Under the pieces are notes generated by a model. The model was not told the DNA's origin. It saw nothing but the letters and a program-made list of their open reading frames with translations, and searched no databases. Source: Spirochaetaceae bacterium (GTDB lineage Bacteria; Spirochaetota; Spirochaetia; Treponematales; Rectinemataceae). Taken from it: a DNA stretch of 64,000 nt. Positions 33,456-42,571 of the stretch are shown piece after piece. Each line of letters begins with the position of its first letter. Positions within the stretch are counted from its first letter, which is position 1. The stretch spans positions 1-64,000 of the forward strand of contig JANYKC010000057.1 of the NCBI GenBank assembly GCA_025358255.1, given 5' to 3'. The translations under genes and the position numbers were made by a program.

Positions 33456-35651
33456 CTATGCCTGCTTTTCCCCGGACGGGAGGACTATCTCCGAATAAAA
33501 GGCATAGCCGTTCTTGAGTTCATGCTTGACCCGGTACATCGCTGCGTCAGCCCTGTTCACGAGGTCGTCGATAAGCTCGCCGTCGTCGGGGTAGACTGCT
33601 ATGCCCATCGAAAGCCCCACCTGGCATTTTTTGCCCTCGAGGAAAAGGGGCTTTGAACATTCCTCCAGGATCTTCCGTGCGGCCTGCTCGATCGCTTCGC
33701 GTTCGTGGACATTGGTGAGCACCGCGATGAACTCGTCACCGCCCACGCGGGCCACCGTATCCGAGGCGCGGAGGATGCCGCGTAGCCTTTCCGAGATCGT
33801 GACGAGGGCGTGATCTCCCGCGAAATGGCCGAAGAGGTCGTTGATTGGCTTGAAATTGTCCAGGTCCACGTAGATGACCCCCACCTTGCTCCGTGCGCGG
33901 GAGGCGATGTCGAAGGACTTCTGGAGGAGCTCGAAGAGGAGGCGGCGATTGGGAAGGCCGGTGAGGCTGTCGTGGTTGGCAAGATGGTTGATGCGGAGCG
34001 CCGCCTGCTCGAGCTCGGCCTTTTCCCCAAGGATCACGCGGTTGAGCTCCTCCACCCTGTCGTGGATCAGGCTGTTTTCGATGGCGATGGCGATATAGGG
34101 TCCCAAGGCCTCAAGGAGGATCCGGTGCTTTTCCGTGTAGGCATGCTTGGTATAGCTCTGGATCGTGAGGACGCCGATGACGCGGTCCTCGATGGAGAGC
34201 GGGACCACGACGACAGCCTCAGCGGGCTTGCCATGGGAGACCCTTCCTCCGGTGAGGTACTTTCCCGACTCGACCTCCGCATCGCCTATGAAGATCGTCT
34301 TGTGGTTCTTGATGGCCCAGGCGGCGTAGCTCCGGCGGTAATCCAGCCGCTGCACCGGTCGATGGATGCGCTTCCCGTATTCAATGAAGGCCCGCCATTC
34401 AAGGATGCCCTCCGCCTCGTCATGGACGGCGATGCCGAAGGCCGTCACGTCCATGTGGCGCTCGAGGCTTTCATACAATGTGGAGACGATCGTGTCGAAA
34501 TCGAGGCTGGAGGTGATGTGGCGGCCAAGTTCGGAAATCGAAAGGATCTGGCTGTTCGCGGATTCGAGCTCCTCGGTCTTGTCCTTGAGCTCGATGTTGC
34601 GGAGGCGGTAGATCTCCGCTTCCTGCCTGCTTTTTTCCACTTCATATTGGACCGTGATGTTCTTGATCTTCCTGCTTGTATCCTCGGAGAGGACTTCCCT
34701 CTCGTAGCGGGAGAAGCGGCGATAGTAATCGAGGGCGGTCGCGTAGTCGCCGATGAGCTCATGGGCCTGGCTGAGCCTTTCGTAGGCTTGGTGGATGAGG
34801 CTTTTTGCCCCGAGCCTTTCCGCGCCGACCAGGGCTTCGTTGTAGCATTCGAGCGCCTTGGGCGGCTTCCCGGCACGCGCGGCCAGGGATCCGAGTTCGA
34901 GCAGCACCTCGATCCTGAGCTTGTCGTTCTTGAGGGCTTCGGCCAGGCCGAGGGCCGTGAGGAAATGAGTTTCCGCCGCGTCCAGGATATCGGCCGACAG
35001 GACGATGCGGCCAAGGGCAAGCCAGCATTGTGCGGTGATGAGCCGCTCCCCGGCCTCGTCGGCGATGACCAGGGCCTTTTCCGTGAACTCCCGGGCCAGG
35101 GGCCAGTTCTCCATGCGCTGGAAGGTCGTACCGATGTTGAGGAGGACATTCGACACCAGCTCGGCGTCGCGATCGTCGGGGACAGTCTCGTAGGCATGGA
35201 GGAAATAGTCGAGGGCTTCCTTGAGCTCGCCCAGGTCAAGACAGATCTCTCCTATGTTGCTCAAGGTCACCGACTCGCGCCAGCGGTTCTCCGAGCGTCG
35301 CGCCTCCTCGAGGCTGCGCGTATAGTAGTCCATCGCGCGGTCATAGCGGCCGATGTCGTGATAGGCGACACCGAGGGCATTCAGGGCCTTCATGATGCCG
35401 ATCGGGTTTTTTAGCTCGATGAAGGCGTCCAGGGATTTCTGGAAAGAGGAAATGGCCAAGCCCGACCGGGTGAGATATTCATCGCACCAGCCGACGCTGA
35501 GCATCGCTTCCGCGGCTCCTAGGCGGTAGGAGGCCGACTCGGCCTTGGCCTGGGCCTCCTTTGCAAGGAGCATCGCGTCTTCCGGGTCGGCAAGCATGGC
35601 TTCCCAGGCTCGCTTGTTGAGGTCATCGATCTCGAGCTCGCTGTCGCTCAT
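33456..35651 (-). CDS. TPR-GAF-GGDEF diguanylate cyclase
   Basis: 731 residues. About seven tetratricopeptide repeats fill residues 10-330 (YDRAMDYYTRSLEEARRSENRW is typical). A coiled coil (330-370) leads to a GAF domain (about 375-530, LGRHITSSLDFDTIVSTLYESLE), and the C-terminus is a GGDEF domain (from about 560) with LPNRRLLFE, VIYVDLDNFKPINDLFGH and the active site RVGGDEFIAVL. RASD five residues before GGDEF is an RxxD inhibitory site, so product feedback is likely. It should make c-di-GMP in the cytoplasm, since no membrane segment is present. It overlaps the Bpt gene by ATGA. Confidence 0.9.
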   Translation of the reverse strand: MSDSELEIDDLNKRAWEAMLADPEDAMLLAKEAQAKAESASYRLGAAEAMLSVGWCDEYLTRSGLAISSFQKSLDAFIELKNPIGIMKALNALGVAYHDIGRYDRAMDYYTRSLEEARRSENRWRESVTLSNIGEICLDLGELKEALDYFLHAYETVPDDRDAELVSNVLLNIGTTFQRMENWPLAREFTEKALVIADEAGERLITAQCWLALGRIVLSADILDAAETHFLTALGLAEALKNDKLRIEVLLELGSLAARAGKPPKALECYNEALVGAERLGAKSLIHQAYERLSQAHELIGDYATALDYYRRFSRYEREVLSEDTSRKIKNITVQYEVEKSRQEAEIYRLRNIELKDKTEELESANSQILSISELGRHITSSLDFDTIVSTLYESLERHMDVTAFGIAVHDEAEGILEWRAFIEYGKRIHRPVQRLDYRRSYAAWAIKNHKTIFIGDAEVESGKYLTGGRVSHGKPAEAVVVVPLSIEDRVIGVLTIQSYTKHAYTEKHRILLEALGPYIAIAIENSLIHDRVEELNRVILGEKAELEQAALRINHLANHDSLTGLPNRRLLFELLQKSFDIASRARSKVGVIYVDLDNFKPINDLFGHFAGDHALVTISERLRGILRASDTVARVGGDEFIAVLTNVHEREAIEQAARKILEECSKPLFLEGKKCQVGLSMGIAVYPDDGELIDDLVNRADAAMYRVKHELKNGYAFYSEIVLPSGEKQA

Positions 35652-36382
35652 GCCGCCCCCATGGACGCCATGGCTGCCTCGCGATCGGCGGCCTCCAGCC
35701 AGATGCCGCCTCTTGCGTATTCGAAGGGATGATAGCGCGCCTTATAGTCCATTTTAGGCGAACCCGCTACCCAGAAGCCAAGGTAATAGAAGGATTTGCC
35801 GAGGGATTGCCCCAGTTCCAGTTCCCGTTTCACCGACCAAACCCCCAGGCTCCGCTTCGAAAACGCCGGGTCGAAGGCAAAGTAGATGCTGGAAATCCCG
35901 TTTTGCAGGACATCCAGATAGCCGTTTGCCACGAGGCGCCCGTCCTTAAGGCGATAGTCCGTGATCATCGTGGTTGAAAGCGGACTCGATATCAGGAAGG
36001 AAATGTAGGAAGCCCGGGAATCCCCCCGGATCTTTCCCGGATCGTGGCGGGTCATCGTGTAATTGGCGTAGAGGAGATAGCGCTCTTCGCTGAATTCGGA
36101 GGCGCAAAGGCTTACGCTCACGTCGGCATTGAGGCGATCGAGACGAAGCAGGGTCTTTGTCGGACGCCAGGTCGCCGCATTGAGGCGGATGGGAACGCAA
36201 CGCGTGCATCCCTCGCAGCGGTTGTGGTAAAAGGTCATGCCACTGCGCCGGAAACCCTCACCAAGGAGGTCCTCATAGAGTCCTGGAGGGAAGGAGGAGG
36301 CGCGAAATTCCTCCACCATCCACTCCTTGTCCTCGAGATAAGGACAGGGGCCGCAATCAAGCTCCCTGAGATAGGATTCCAT
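35648..36382 (-). CDS. Aminoacyl-tRNA-protein transferase (Ate/Bpt family)
   Basis: 244 residues. It attaches leucine or arginine from charged tRNA to protein N-termini, marking them for degradation. The N-terminal cysteine cluster DCGPCPYLEDKEW and the central FYHNRCEGCTRCVPIRL are signatures of the family, as are ISSIYFAFDP and LGFWVAGSPKMDYKARYHPFEY near the end. The length matches bacterial Bpt (about 240). Leucyl transfer is the usual bacterial activity; specificity is not visible in the sequence. Its stop overlaps the GGDEF gene start. Confidence 0.88.
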   Translation of the reverse strand: MESYLRELDCGPCPYLEDKEWMVEEFRASSFPPGLYEDLLGEGFRRSGMTFYHNRCEGCTRCVPIRLNAATWRPTKTLLRLDRLNADVSVSLCASEFSEERYLLYANYTMTRHDPGKIRGDSRASYISFLISSPLSTTMITDYRLKDGRLVANGYLDVLQNGISSIYFAFDPAFSKRSLGVWSVKRELELGQSLGKSFYYLGFWVAGSPKMDYKARYHPFEYARGGIWLEAADREAAMASMGAA

Positions 36383-36404
36383 GGGCCTCGTGGTTTCTCC
36401 TTAA

Positions 36405-39400
36405 TTATATCGACAAGTCCATCATGGTGGTATCCGCCCGGCGTTGACCAAGCAAGTGTACATCCTCGGAGCGGGAAATCAAGACACATGACGCTTGCTT
36501 GTAGGAAGCGGAAAGCCGGGCCGCCGCGGCCTCGATCTCTTTCGGACCGGTTTCTAGGATGGCTATCCGTTTTTGCCGCCTTGCCTCGTCATCGATCCCG
36601 TACATCTCGCGCCGGAAATCGGCAAAGCCACGCTCCTCCGGGAGCAGCGGCTTGAGCTCGCGTCCGGCAGACCCCACAACGGCCTCCTCCACAAGGTCTG
36701 CGTCGATTCCCTCACCCCGCGCCAGCATTTCGAGGGCTTCACCAAAGAAATCCAGGCTTTCCGAGGGGCGGGGGTCGCGATAGGTGGAGAAGAAGGCGAC
36801 CCCTTCGAGCGCGTCGAGGTGGCAGGACGCACCATAGGCGCCCCGCTTCACCCGCAGTTCGTCCCAGAGACGCCCTGTGGTGAGAAGGTGGGCCAGGACG
36901 GTTTCATGGGCGAAAGCCGGTACGCCAAGGCGGCTCGAACGGCATGCCGCCGCGGCATAGCCGACCTGGCTCCTCACGATGTAGCCCTCGCTTTTTACCG
37001 GGGCGGGAGGCCTCTGGGTCGCCCCCCCCGGGAGCGCCCCCCCCGGGAGCGCCGCCCCCGGGAGCGCCGCGCCGGTCCCGCGACGGGCAGGAAGGCGGGC
37101 CAGGGAGGACTCAAGGACGGCAAGAGCCGCCGCCGAATCCTCGCGGTTTGCGGTCAGGTTGACAAGGAGGCCGTCGCGCGAAACGATGGCAGCCCTCGTG
37201 GCGTCCAGTATCTCCGCGGCGCCAGCGGCGGCCTTTCCTGTCCTGAGCGCATTGAGGAAGGAAAACTGGCCCATGCCGCGCCATTGGTCATCAATCTCCA
37301 GGGCGCGTCCCCATGAAGCTCCCGCCCTGGCCAAGGCAAAGGAATTGCCCGCCGGCACGAGGGCGGAAATGACGTCGTTGTCAAGTTCGGAAAGGATGTC
37401 ATCCAGGCGCTTGCGGTCACCCGTATCGGCTCCTGTGAGAAGGTCGAGGAGGAGGTTGAGGGCCTTGGGAAAGCGCTCTGCCAGGGCCTTTAAACGGAAA
37501 ATCGCATAGGTGGAGAGTCCTGGCCTGGCGCTTCCGCCGGCCAAAGCCATGGAATCCAAGGCACGGCAGGGTGTGCCGGCTTCCAGCACGACGCCGATCC
37601 CGCCCGAATAGCGGGCCATGAGGGCGGCGGTCTTGTCCCATGGCAGGTCGGGAAGGCCAGCTGCCGTTATGAAACGCGACAAAAAGGGCAGCCAGAACAT
37701 GGACTCAGGCGTGATGGACGTGAGGGGAAAGGCCAGGTCGAGATAGACGATATCGTTCGTAAAAAGCGGATGGACCGATACCGGGCAGCCCGCGGCGCTC
37801 TCGCGCCCGCGAGGAACGACGTCGATGGTCCTCGGAATGTCCCGGGCGCGAAGCCGGGGGAGGCGGGCGAGGTTCTCCGCGCTTTCCGGACTTGACTGCT
37901 TCGCCTGGAGCAGTGCGGCGCGGGAGACTATCCCTTCCCGGTCCAGGATCGAAAGCGCCGCGTCCATGCGTTCGAGCTCGCCTTTCCGGCTGGCCTCACC
38001 CGCCTCGAATACCGCCGGGTCGGGGCTTGCCGTGACGGTGCTCCGATGCTGGTTGTCCAGGAGCCAGGCGCGCGCAAGTTCCGGCATGAAGCCTGGGTCG
38101 ACATCTATGCGGCGTCGCAGGTCCTCAAGCGGTGTGGCAAATGAAAGCCCTTCCTCGGGCCGTCCCCCCCGGATCCAGCTGCGATATGCCCGGGTCATGA
38201 GGCGGGTGCCATAGGTGCCGGAGCCCCTGCGGATTTCGCGGCTCGCGAAAGCTATGGAATGAAAGGCGGCATCCAGCTCCTCGGCACGGGGTGCTGTCTG
38301 GACGAAGCCCAGCAAGGTGGCCAGGATGAGGTCCTCGATCTCCTTTTCCTTGCCGACGGAGCTGCCCCGGAGGCCAATCGAGAAAATGGGTTCCCTGAAA
38401 TTCGTGTCCAGGCCGGACTGCGGGGAGATGTCGTCCCCCAAGCCCGACTCCCGAAGGGCCATGGAGAGGGGGGCGCCATCGTGGCCCATAAGGAGTTGGG
38501 CAAGGAACTCCATCGCGAGGGCATCCCCCGGTTTTTCGAGGGGAGGGAGGAGCCAGTTCACGATGATGCTCGTCGTGCCTTCGGAACCCGCTTCGGGCGG
38601 ACAGGAAATGCTCACCCTTCTGGCCTTGCGGCGTGGGGTGGAGAGAGGCACGTCTGCGACCTTCTCATGGCTTCCACCTTCCTGCCCCTTTCCCCTGGCA
38701 GGCATGATCCATCGGGAATTTCGGCGGGACAGGAACTCCTTTGCCAGGAAATCGAGCTGTTTTCCGGTCGCGATGTCGCCGTAGAGGAAGACACGGCAGT
38801 TGGCCGGGTTGTAATGCCGTGCCCAAAAGTCGATGAAGGCTTCATAACTCAGGCTGGGAATGACCGCAGGGTCGCCGCCGGAATCCCAGGAATAGGGGTG
38901 ACCTGGCTCAAAAAGGCTTTGAACGGAAAAAGTGGAGGTGAGGGAGTCGGCCGAGGAATAGTCCCCCCGCATCTCGTTGTATACAACCCCGCCGCGTCCG
39001 AGGCTGCCATCTTCGACAAAATAGAGCCGATGCCCTTCCTGAAGGAAGGTGTCCTCCGTCAGGAGGGGAAAGAATACGGCATCGCCATAGATTGACATGA
39101 GATTGAAATAATCGGCTTCCACGGCGCTGGAGGCCGGGTAGATGGTGCGGTCGGGGTAGGTCAAGGCGTTCAGATAGGTGGCAAGGCTCCGTCGGGCCAT
39201 CACCAGGAAGGGATCCCGAACGGGATAGCGTTCCGAGCCGCAGAGGACCGAATGCTCGACAATGTGGGCCGCCCCGGTCGAATCCCGGGAAGGTGTGCGA
39301 AAACCGAAGGCAAACGTGTTCTCCCGGTCATCGCAGACAAGGTGGAATACCTCGCAGCCTGTTGGCTTGTGGCGGAAGAGGAGGCCTCTCCCACGGTATT

Positions 39401-39452
39401 CGGAAAGGTCGCTTTCGGAGAGGAGTTCGAAATCAGGATTGTAGGTCGCCAT
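36405..39452 (-). CDS. M16C (presequence protease-like) zinc metalloprotease
   Basis: 1015 residues, the size of single-chain M16C enzymes that clear peptides. The inverted zinc motif HIVEH is at residues 63-67 (STGAAHIVEHSVLCGSERYP), with the third ligand region GVVYNEMRGDYSSADSL. Two M16 halves are joined by a helical linker. No signal peptide, so cytoplasmic. The ATG at 39452 begins the conserved ATYNPDFELL; codons upstream are unconserved. An ALPGG repeat in the C-terminal half (encoded at 37021-37080) is an insertion. Confidence 0.88.
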   Translation of the reverse strand: MATYNPDFELLSESDLSEYRGRGLLFRHKPTGCEVFHLVCDDRENTFAFGFRTPSRDSTGAAHIVEHSVLCGSERYPVRDPFLVMARRSLATYLNALTYPDRTIYPASSAVEADYFNLMSIYGDAVFFPLLTEDTFLQEGHRLYFVEDGSLGRGGVVYNEMRGDYSSADSLTSTFSVQSLFEPGHPYSWDSGGDPAVIPSLSYEAFIDFWARHYNPANCRVFLYGDIATGKQLDFLAKEFLSRRNSRWIMPARGKGQEGGSHEKVADVPLSTPRRKARRVSISCPPEAGSEGTTSIIVNWLLPPLEKPGDALAMEFLAQLLMGHDGAPLSMALRESGLGDDISPQSGLDTNFREPIFSIGLRGSSVGKEKEIEDLILATLLGFVQTAPRAEELDAAFHSIAFASREIRRGSGTYGTRLMTRAYRSWIRGGRPEEGLSFATPLEDLRRRIDVDPGFMPELARAWLLDNQHRSTVTASPDPAVFEAGEASRKGELERMDAALSILDREGIVSRAALLQAKQSSPESAENLARLPRLRARDIPRTIDVVPRGRESAAGCPVSVHPLFTNDIVYLDLAFPLTSITPESMFWLPFLSRFITAAGLPDLPWDKTAALMARYSGGIGVVLEAGTPCRALDSMALAGGSARPGLSTYAIFRLKALAERFPKALNLLLDLLTGADTGDRKRLDDILSELDNDVISALVPAGNSFALARAGASWGRALEIDDQWRGMGQFSFLNALRTGKAAAGAAEILDATRAAIVSRDGLLVNLTANREDSAAALAVLESSLARLPARRGTGAALPGAALPGGALPGGATQRPPAPVKSEGYIVRSQVGYAAAACRSSRLGVPAFAHETVLAHLLTTGRLWDELRVKRGAYGASCHLDALEGVAFFSTYRDPRPSESLDFFGEALEMLARGEGIDADLVEEAVVGSAGRELKPLLPEERGFADFRREMYGIDDEARRQKRIAILETGPKEIEAAAARLSASYKQASCVLISRSEDVHLLGQRRADTTMMDLSI
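37021..37080. repeat. 15-bp tandem repeats inside the M16C gene
   Basis: Three near-identical 15-bp units (37021-37035, 37036-37050, 37051-37065) plus a degenerate fourth. The first two contain runs of eight C residues. They encode ALPGG-like repeats in frame. Confidence 0.85.
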
Positions 39453-39571
39453 GAAAAGAAGATGACTATGATGGAAGAGAAGGTCAAGGCCGGAGGCTTG
39501 GTCACAGGCCTGGTCACCGGCCCTCGTGGATTTGCGCTTATCACCGGCTGGAACCGAAGGTATAGTGGGGT

Positions 39572-40093
39572 ATGAGCATATCAACCAAAAAGGGCGACGG
39601 GGGCCAGACAAGCCTTTGGTCGGGTGAGCGTGTAGCCAAGGACGATCTCAGGGTAGATGCCTATGGCAGCCTGGATGAGCTTTCCTCCTTCCTCGGCCTT
39701 GCCCTTCATTCCTGCAAGCTTGACGGGACCAAGACCGCGATTGTCGCCATCCAGAAAAGCCTGCTTCGCGCCTGCGGCGAACTTGCCTCGACGGATTTGA
39801 GACCCAATGCCCGCATCACCGATGCCGACCAGTCCGCCTTGACTCAAGCTGTCGCTGCCCTCGAGGCCCACATTCCCCTTCGGGGTTTTGTCGTCCCGGG
39901 TTCGACGCCCGGTTCGGCGGCGCTTGATGTGGCGCGGACCGTGTGCCGAAGGACCGAGCGACGCATCGTGAGCCTTTCCCGTGAGGTCGCCGTCGGCGAG
40001 GCCCTGCGGAGCTACATGAACCGCCTTTCCGACTACCTTTACATGCTGGCGCGCAGCGAAGAGGCGGCGGAAGGCCGGATCACCTACGCCTAA
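39572..40093 (+). CDS. Cob(I)alamin adenosyltransferase (PduO type)
   Basis: 173 residues. It transfers adenosyl from ATP to cob(I)alamin. The ATP-binding start STKKGDGGQTSLWSGERVAKDDLRVDAYGSLDELSS and the helical-bundle motif ARTVCRRTERRIVSL with LSDYLYMLAR identify the PduO group. The product is the cofactor that the class II ribonucleotide reductase at 9013-12609 needs. It is divergent from the M16C gene; the start codon follows a short AT-containing stretch. Confidence 0.93.
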   Translation: MSISTKKGDGGQTSLWSGERVAKDDLRVDAYGSLDELSSFLGLALHSCKLDGTKTAIVAIQKSLLRACGELASTDLRPNARITDADQSALTQAVAALEAHIPLRGFVVPGSTPGSAALDVARTVCRRTERRIVSLSREVAVGEALRSYMNRLSDYLYMLARSEEAAEGRITYA

Positions 40094-40206
40094 AGAGGGC
40101 TTGGCAGGATCGTCGGGGCACAGTGAAGCTCAGGAGCAAGCCGGCCTGCGCTGCAAAAGCGAGATGCGCCGGCCGGGCCGGCAAGGGCGACGGAGATCCC
40201 GGTGAC

Positions 40207-41331
40207 CTACTCCACCAGGTCGTCGTCACCCATGAGCACAAGGTCCCCCGATTCCCATGAGGCCTTGAGGAAGCCGAGGAATTCGCGGGCCGCGGCATCC
40301 GCATCCTCGCGGCGCACACCGCCGAGGATCGCATACTCATCCAGGATGAGGGCCTTCCTGCTCTTGGAGACATTGTCGAGGAGCTTGTCCTTGAAGCCGG
40401 CGTCGCGCCCCTTGAGGAGAAGGGCGATATCGCGGTCGTGGAAGTCGCGCAGGACTTTCTGGAGTTCCTTCGCGGGGACCCGCAACACATCGTCCATCGT
40501 GAAAAGGCGCTCGCGGACCGAACGCGAGAGTTCGGGGCTGTCCTCTTCGAGCGCGTCGAGGACGGATTCCTCGAGGCGCGGATCTACATGGCGAAGGATT
40601 CCGGCCAGCGCTGCCCTGCCATCGACTTCGTCCGCGGCGATCGTGCCGATCTTCCGTATCCTGTCCATGAGGCCTTCCTCAAGGCGACGGATGATCTCAG
40701 GGCTCACCTTGTCCAGATGGGCGATCCGCTTGACCACATCGATGCGGAGCTCCTCGGGAAGGCCTTCGATGAAGACCGAGGCTTGCTTGGGGTTCAGGTA
40801 GGGCAGGATGACCGCGAAGACCTGGGGCGACTCGCCCTTCATGATGAGTTCCAGCTCCTTGGGCTTGTAGTCGGCGAGGAAGCGAAATGGCTTCTGGCTT
40901 TCAGGCGCGGCACGGCGCATGAGCTCGCCTGCGCGGTCGGCGCCGAAGGCGGCCTTGAGCATCGTCCTGGCTGTCTCTGGGCCACCCTCGACCGAATTGC
41001 CCCTTGTCTTGACGAGCCAGCCGAACTCCGCAAGTATATCGCTCGCTTCGATGGGGTCGATGGACTTGATGGCGAGTATCTCGCGCGAGATCGATTCGAC
41101 TTCAGCCGGGGAAAGGTGGGAAAGCACCTTGGCGGCCTCGTCGGTTCCAAGGAGGAGGAGGAACTTCGCGGCCTTGGATATGCCGCTTTCCCCGCCTGTC
41201 TTGAGGAGGAATTCTGCCTTTCCTTCGGCCGCGGCCAAGGCTGGCGGAATGGGCGGCGGATTTGTCGCCTTTTTCGCAGGGGACGCCGCCGCGCCTTTGT
41301 AAGCCTGGTTTATGCGGTCCTTCATGTTCAT
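40207..41331 (-). CDS. FliG-family flagellar motor switch protein
   Basis: 374 residues. FliG middle and C-terminal domains are clear: AKFLLLLGTDEAAKVLSHLSPAEVESISREI, ESPQVFAVILPYLNPKQASVFIEGLPEELR with the EHPQ-like motif changed to ESPQ, and the torque-generating region RERLFTMDDVLRVPAKELQKVL with DRDIALLLKG. A 45-residue proline/alanine-rich N-terminal extension and the diverged motif suggest the second paralogue known in spirochaetes rather than the main rotor FliG. The ATG at 41331 is chosen for its AGGA site; a GTG at 41337 is possible. It stands alone, not in a flagellar operon. Confidence 0.82.
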   Translation of the reverse strand: MNMKDRINQAYKGAAASPAKKATNPPPIPPALAAAEGKAEFLLKTGGESGISKAAKFLLLLGTDEAAKVLSHLSPAEVESISREILAIKSIDPIEASDILAEFGWLVKTRGNSVEGGPETARTMLKAAFGADRAGELMRRAAPESQKPFRFLADYKPKELELIMKGESPQVFAVILPYLNPKQASVFIEGLPEELRIDVVKRIAHLDKVSPEIIRRLEEGLMDRIRKIGTIAADEVDGRAALAGILRHVDPRLEESVLDALEEDSPELSRSVRERLFTMDDVLRVPAKELQKVLRDFHDRDIALLLKGRDAGFKDKLLDNVSKSRKALILDEYAILGGVRREDADAAAREFLGFLKASWESGDLVLMGDDDLVE

Positions 41332-41363
41332 TGGCACATCCTAGCGCTCGTCCGAGGGGATCG

Positions 41364-42470
41364 TCAATTAAGGAGCTTGCGGGCCCTATCGAGCCGGAGC
41401 GCGAATTCGGCTTCCATGAGCTCGGGAAGGGGAAGGGGATCGCAGACCCGGGGCCTGGTCGGATTCCCCTCGGCATCCGTGATGGATAGGCCTCCGATCC
41501 CCACTGCTTTCGTCATGCCGCCGTCGGGAAGCCGGGGATGGGCTTCCTCCTCAAGGAGAAGGGAAATGACGCGGGAAGCCTCGCATATGCCATCCTCGAC
41601 CAGTTCGAAGAAGGACGCCTCATAATGCCTGCCATCACCGGCGGGATGCTCCCATGCGCTGCCCGCCTCGTTGGCGAAATCTATATTCCGGGAAAGGGCG
41701 AGGGGGTAGACGATGGCGATGCTCCGCCTGCCCTGCCTGTCATCGAAGTGGGTGAAGGCTTCCGCGTCGTCCGCGCTGGTGCGCGAGGGATTGGTCACGC
41801 GGAGGAAGTAGCGCGCGTCCATGATGGCGTTGGCGATGCGCCGCCCCAAAAGGAAATCCGAAGCGGCGGCCTGGGGAAAAGCGCGCGCAAGCCCTACCAT
41901 GAGGATGCCGGCGATATCCACCTCAGGGCTCTCCCGGTCCCCGACGGCCCTCCCATCAAGGGGGAGAAGGGCTTCGAGGTCCAGGTCCGCGCCGGCCAGA
42001 CCCCGGGAACGCTCAAGGTAGACGAGGTCGAGTATCCTTTCGAGAAAAGGATGGCAGGCGCGGAAACGGCTGGTCTCAGGCCTTGCGGGGTCATGCCAGC
42101 CCGAAAACCAGACTATGAAGGGGTGGAGGATGCGATCCAAGGCGGCATGGGTGGCAAAACCCAGGAGCCACGCAAAGGCGGGATCGAGGGGCGGGCATTC
42201 CGTTATCCTGCTTTTCCTTCCATCCGTCCCAAGGTGATTCCTGAAAGCGCCCTCGACGATTGCCCCGAATTCGCGCCTATGGGCGAGCGATCCGTAATGA
42301 AGGCCCGAAGGCTGGGTGCGCTGGTTATGATAGAAGATATCCGGCCCCTGGCAACCCATCCTGAACCAGCGGATGGATTCATCGATCCCCGACAAGGCAG
42401 CGGAATAGGAGGGCGAGGCCCTTTTCAAGGCCTCCTCTCCGGCTATCATGTGGGTGATCTGGGCAGGCAT
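41364..42470 (-). CDS. Zinc-dependent phospholipase C-like protein
   Basis: 368 residues from the ATG at 42470. The N-terminus PAQITHMIAGEEAL, then RMGCQGPDIFYHNQ, HYGSLAHRREF and LLGFATHAALDRILHPFIVWFSG give the histidine/aspartate pattern of the zinc-dependent phospholipase C fold. Similar proteins are common in anaerobes and their substrate is unproven. There is no signal peptide, so it may act inside the cell or be inactive on external lipids. A start at 42533 is possible but would overlap the degP promoter and adds basic residues of no clear use. Confidence 0.7.
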   Translation of the reverse strand: MPAQITHMIAGEEALKRASPSYSAALSGIDESIRWFRMGCQGPDIFYHNQRTQPSGLHYGSLAHRREFGAIVEGAFRNHLGTDGRKSRITECPPLDPAFAWLLGFATHAALDRILHPFIVWFSGWHDPARPETSRFRACHPFLERILDLVYLERSRGLAGADLDLEALLPLDGRAVGDRESPEVDIAGILMVGLARAFPQAAASDFLLGRRIANAIMDARYFLRVTNPSRTSADDAEAFTHFDDRQGRRSIAIVYPLALSRNIDFANEAGSAWEHPAGDGRHYEASFFELVEDGICEASRVISLLLEEEAHPRLPDGGMTKAVGIGGLSITDAEGNPTRPRVCDPLPLPELMEAEFALRLDRARKLLN

Positions 42471-42519
42471 GGTCCACTGATTGTAGCTCCTTCCGCGTCG
42501 GATTCCCAGCGATCTGGCG

Positions 42520-42548
42520 TTTACCTTGGCCATGCTTTTAGATATATT
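42520..42548 (+). promoter_or_regulatory. Promoter of degP
   Basis: TTTACC (42520-42525), a 17-base spacer and TATATT (42543-42548), about 24 bases before the start at 42572; GGAGG lies at 42560-42564. Confidence 0.6.
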
Positions 42549-42571
42549 TATGCCATGCCGGAGGTTTTGCG

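Noticed and set aside
40094-40206. GC-rich inverted segments between the adenosyltransferase and FliG-like genes
   Set aside because: Stems are imperfect and no T run follows, so no terminator or element is claimed.
42471-42533. Upstream start for the phospholipase C-like gene
   Set aside because: It would overlap the degP promoter, lacks a ribosome site, and adds residues not matching the family.
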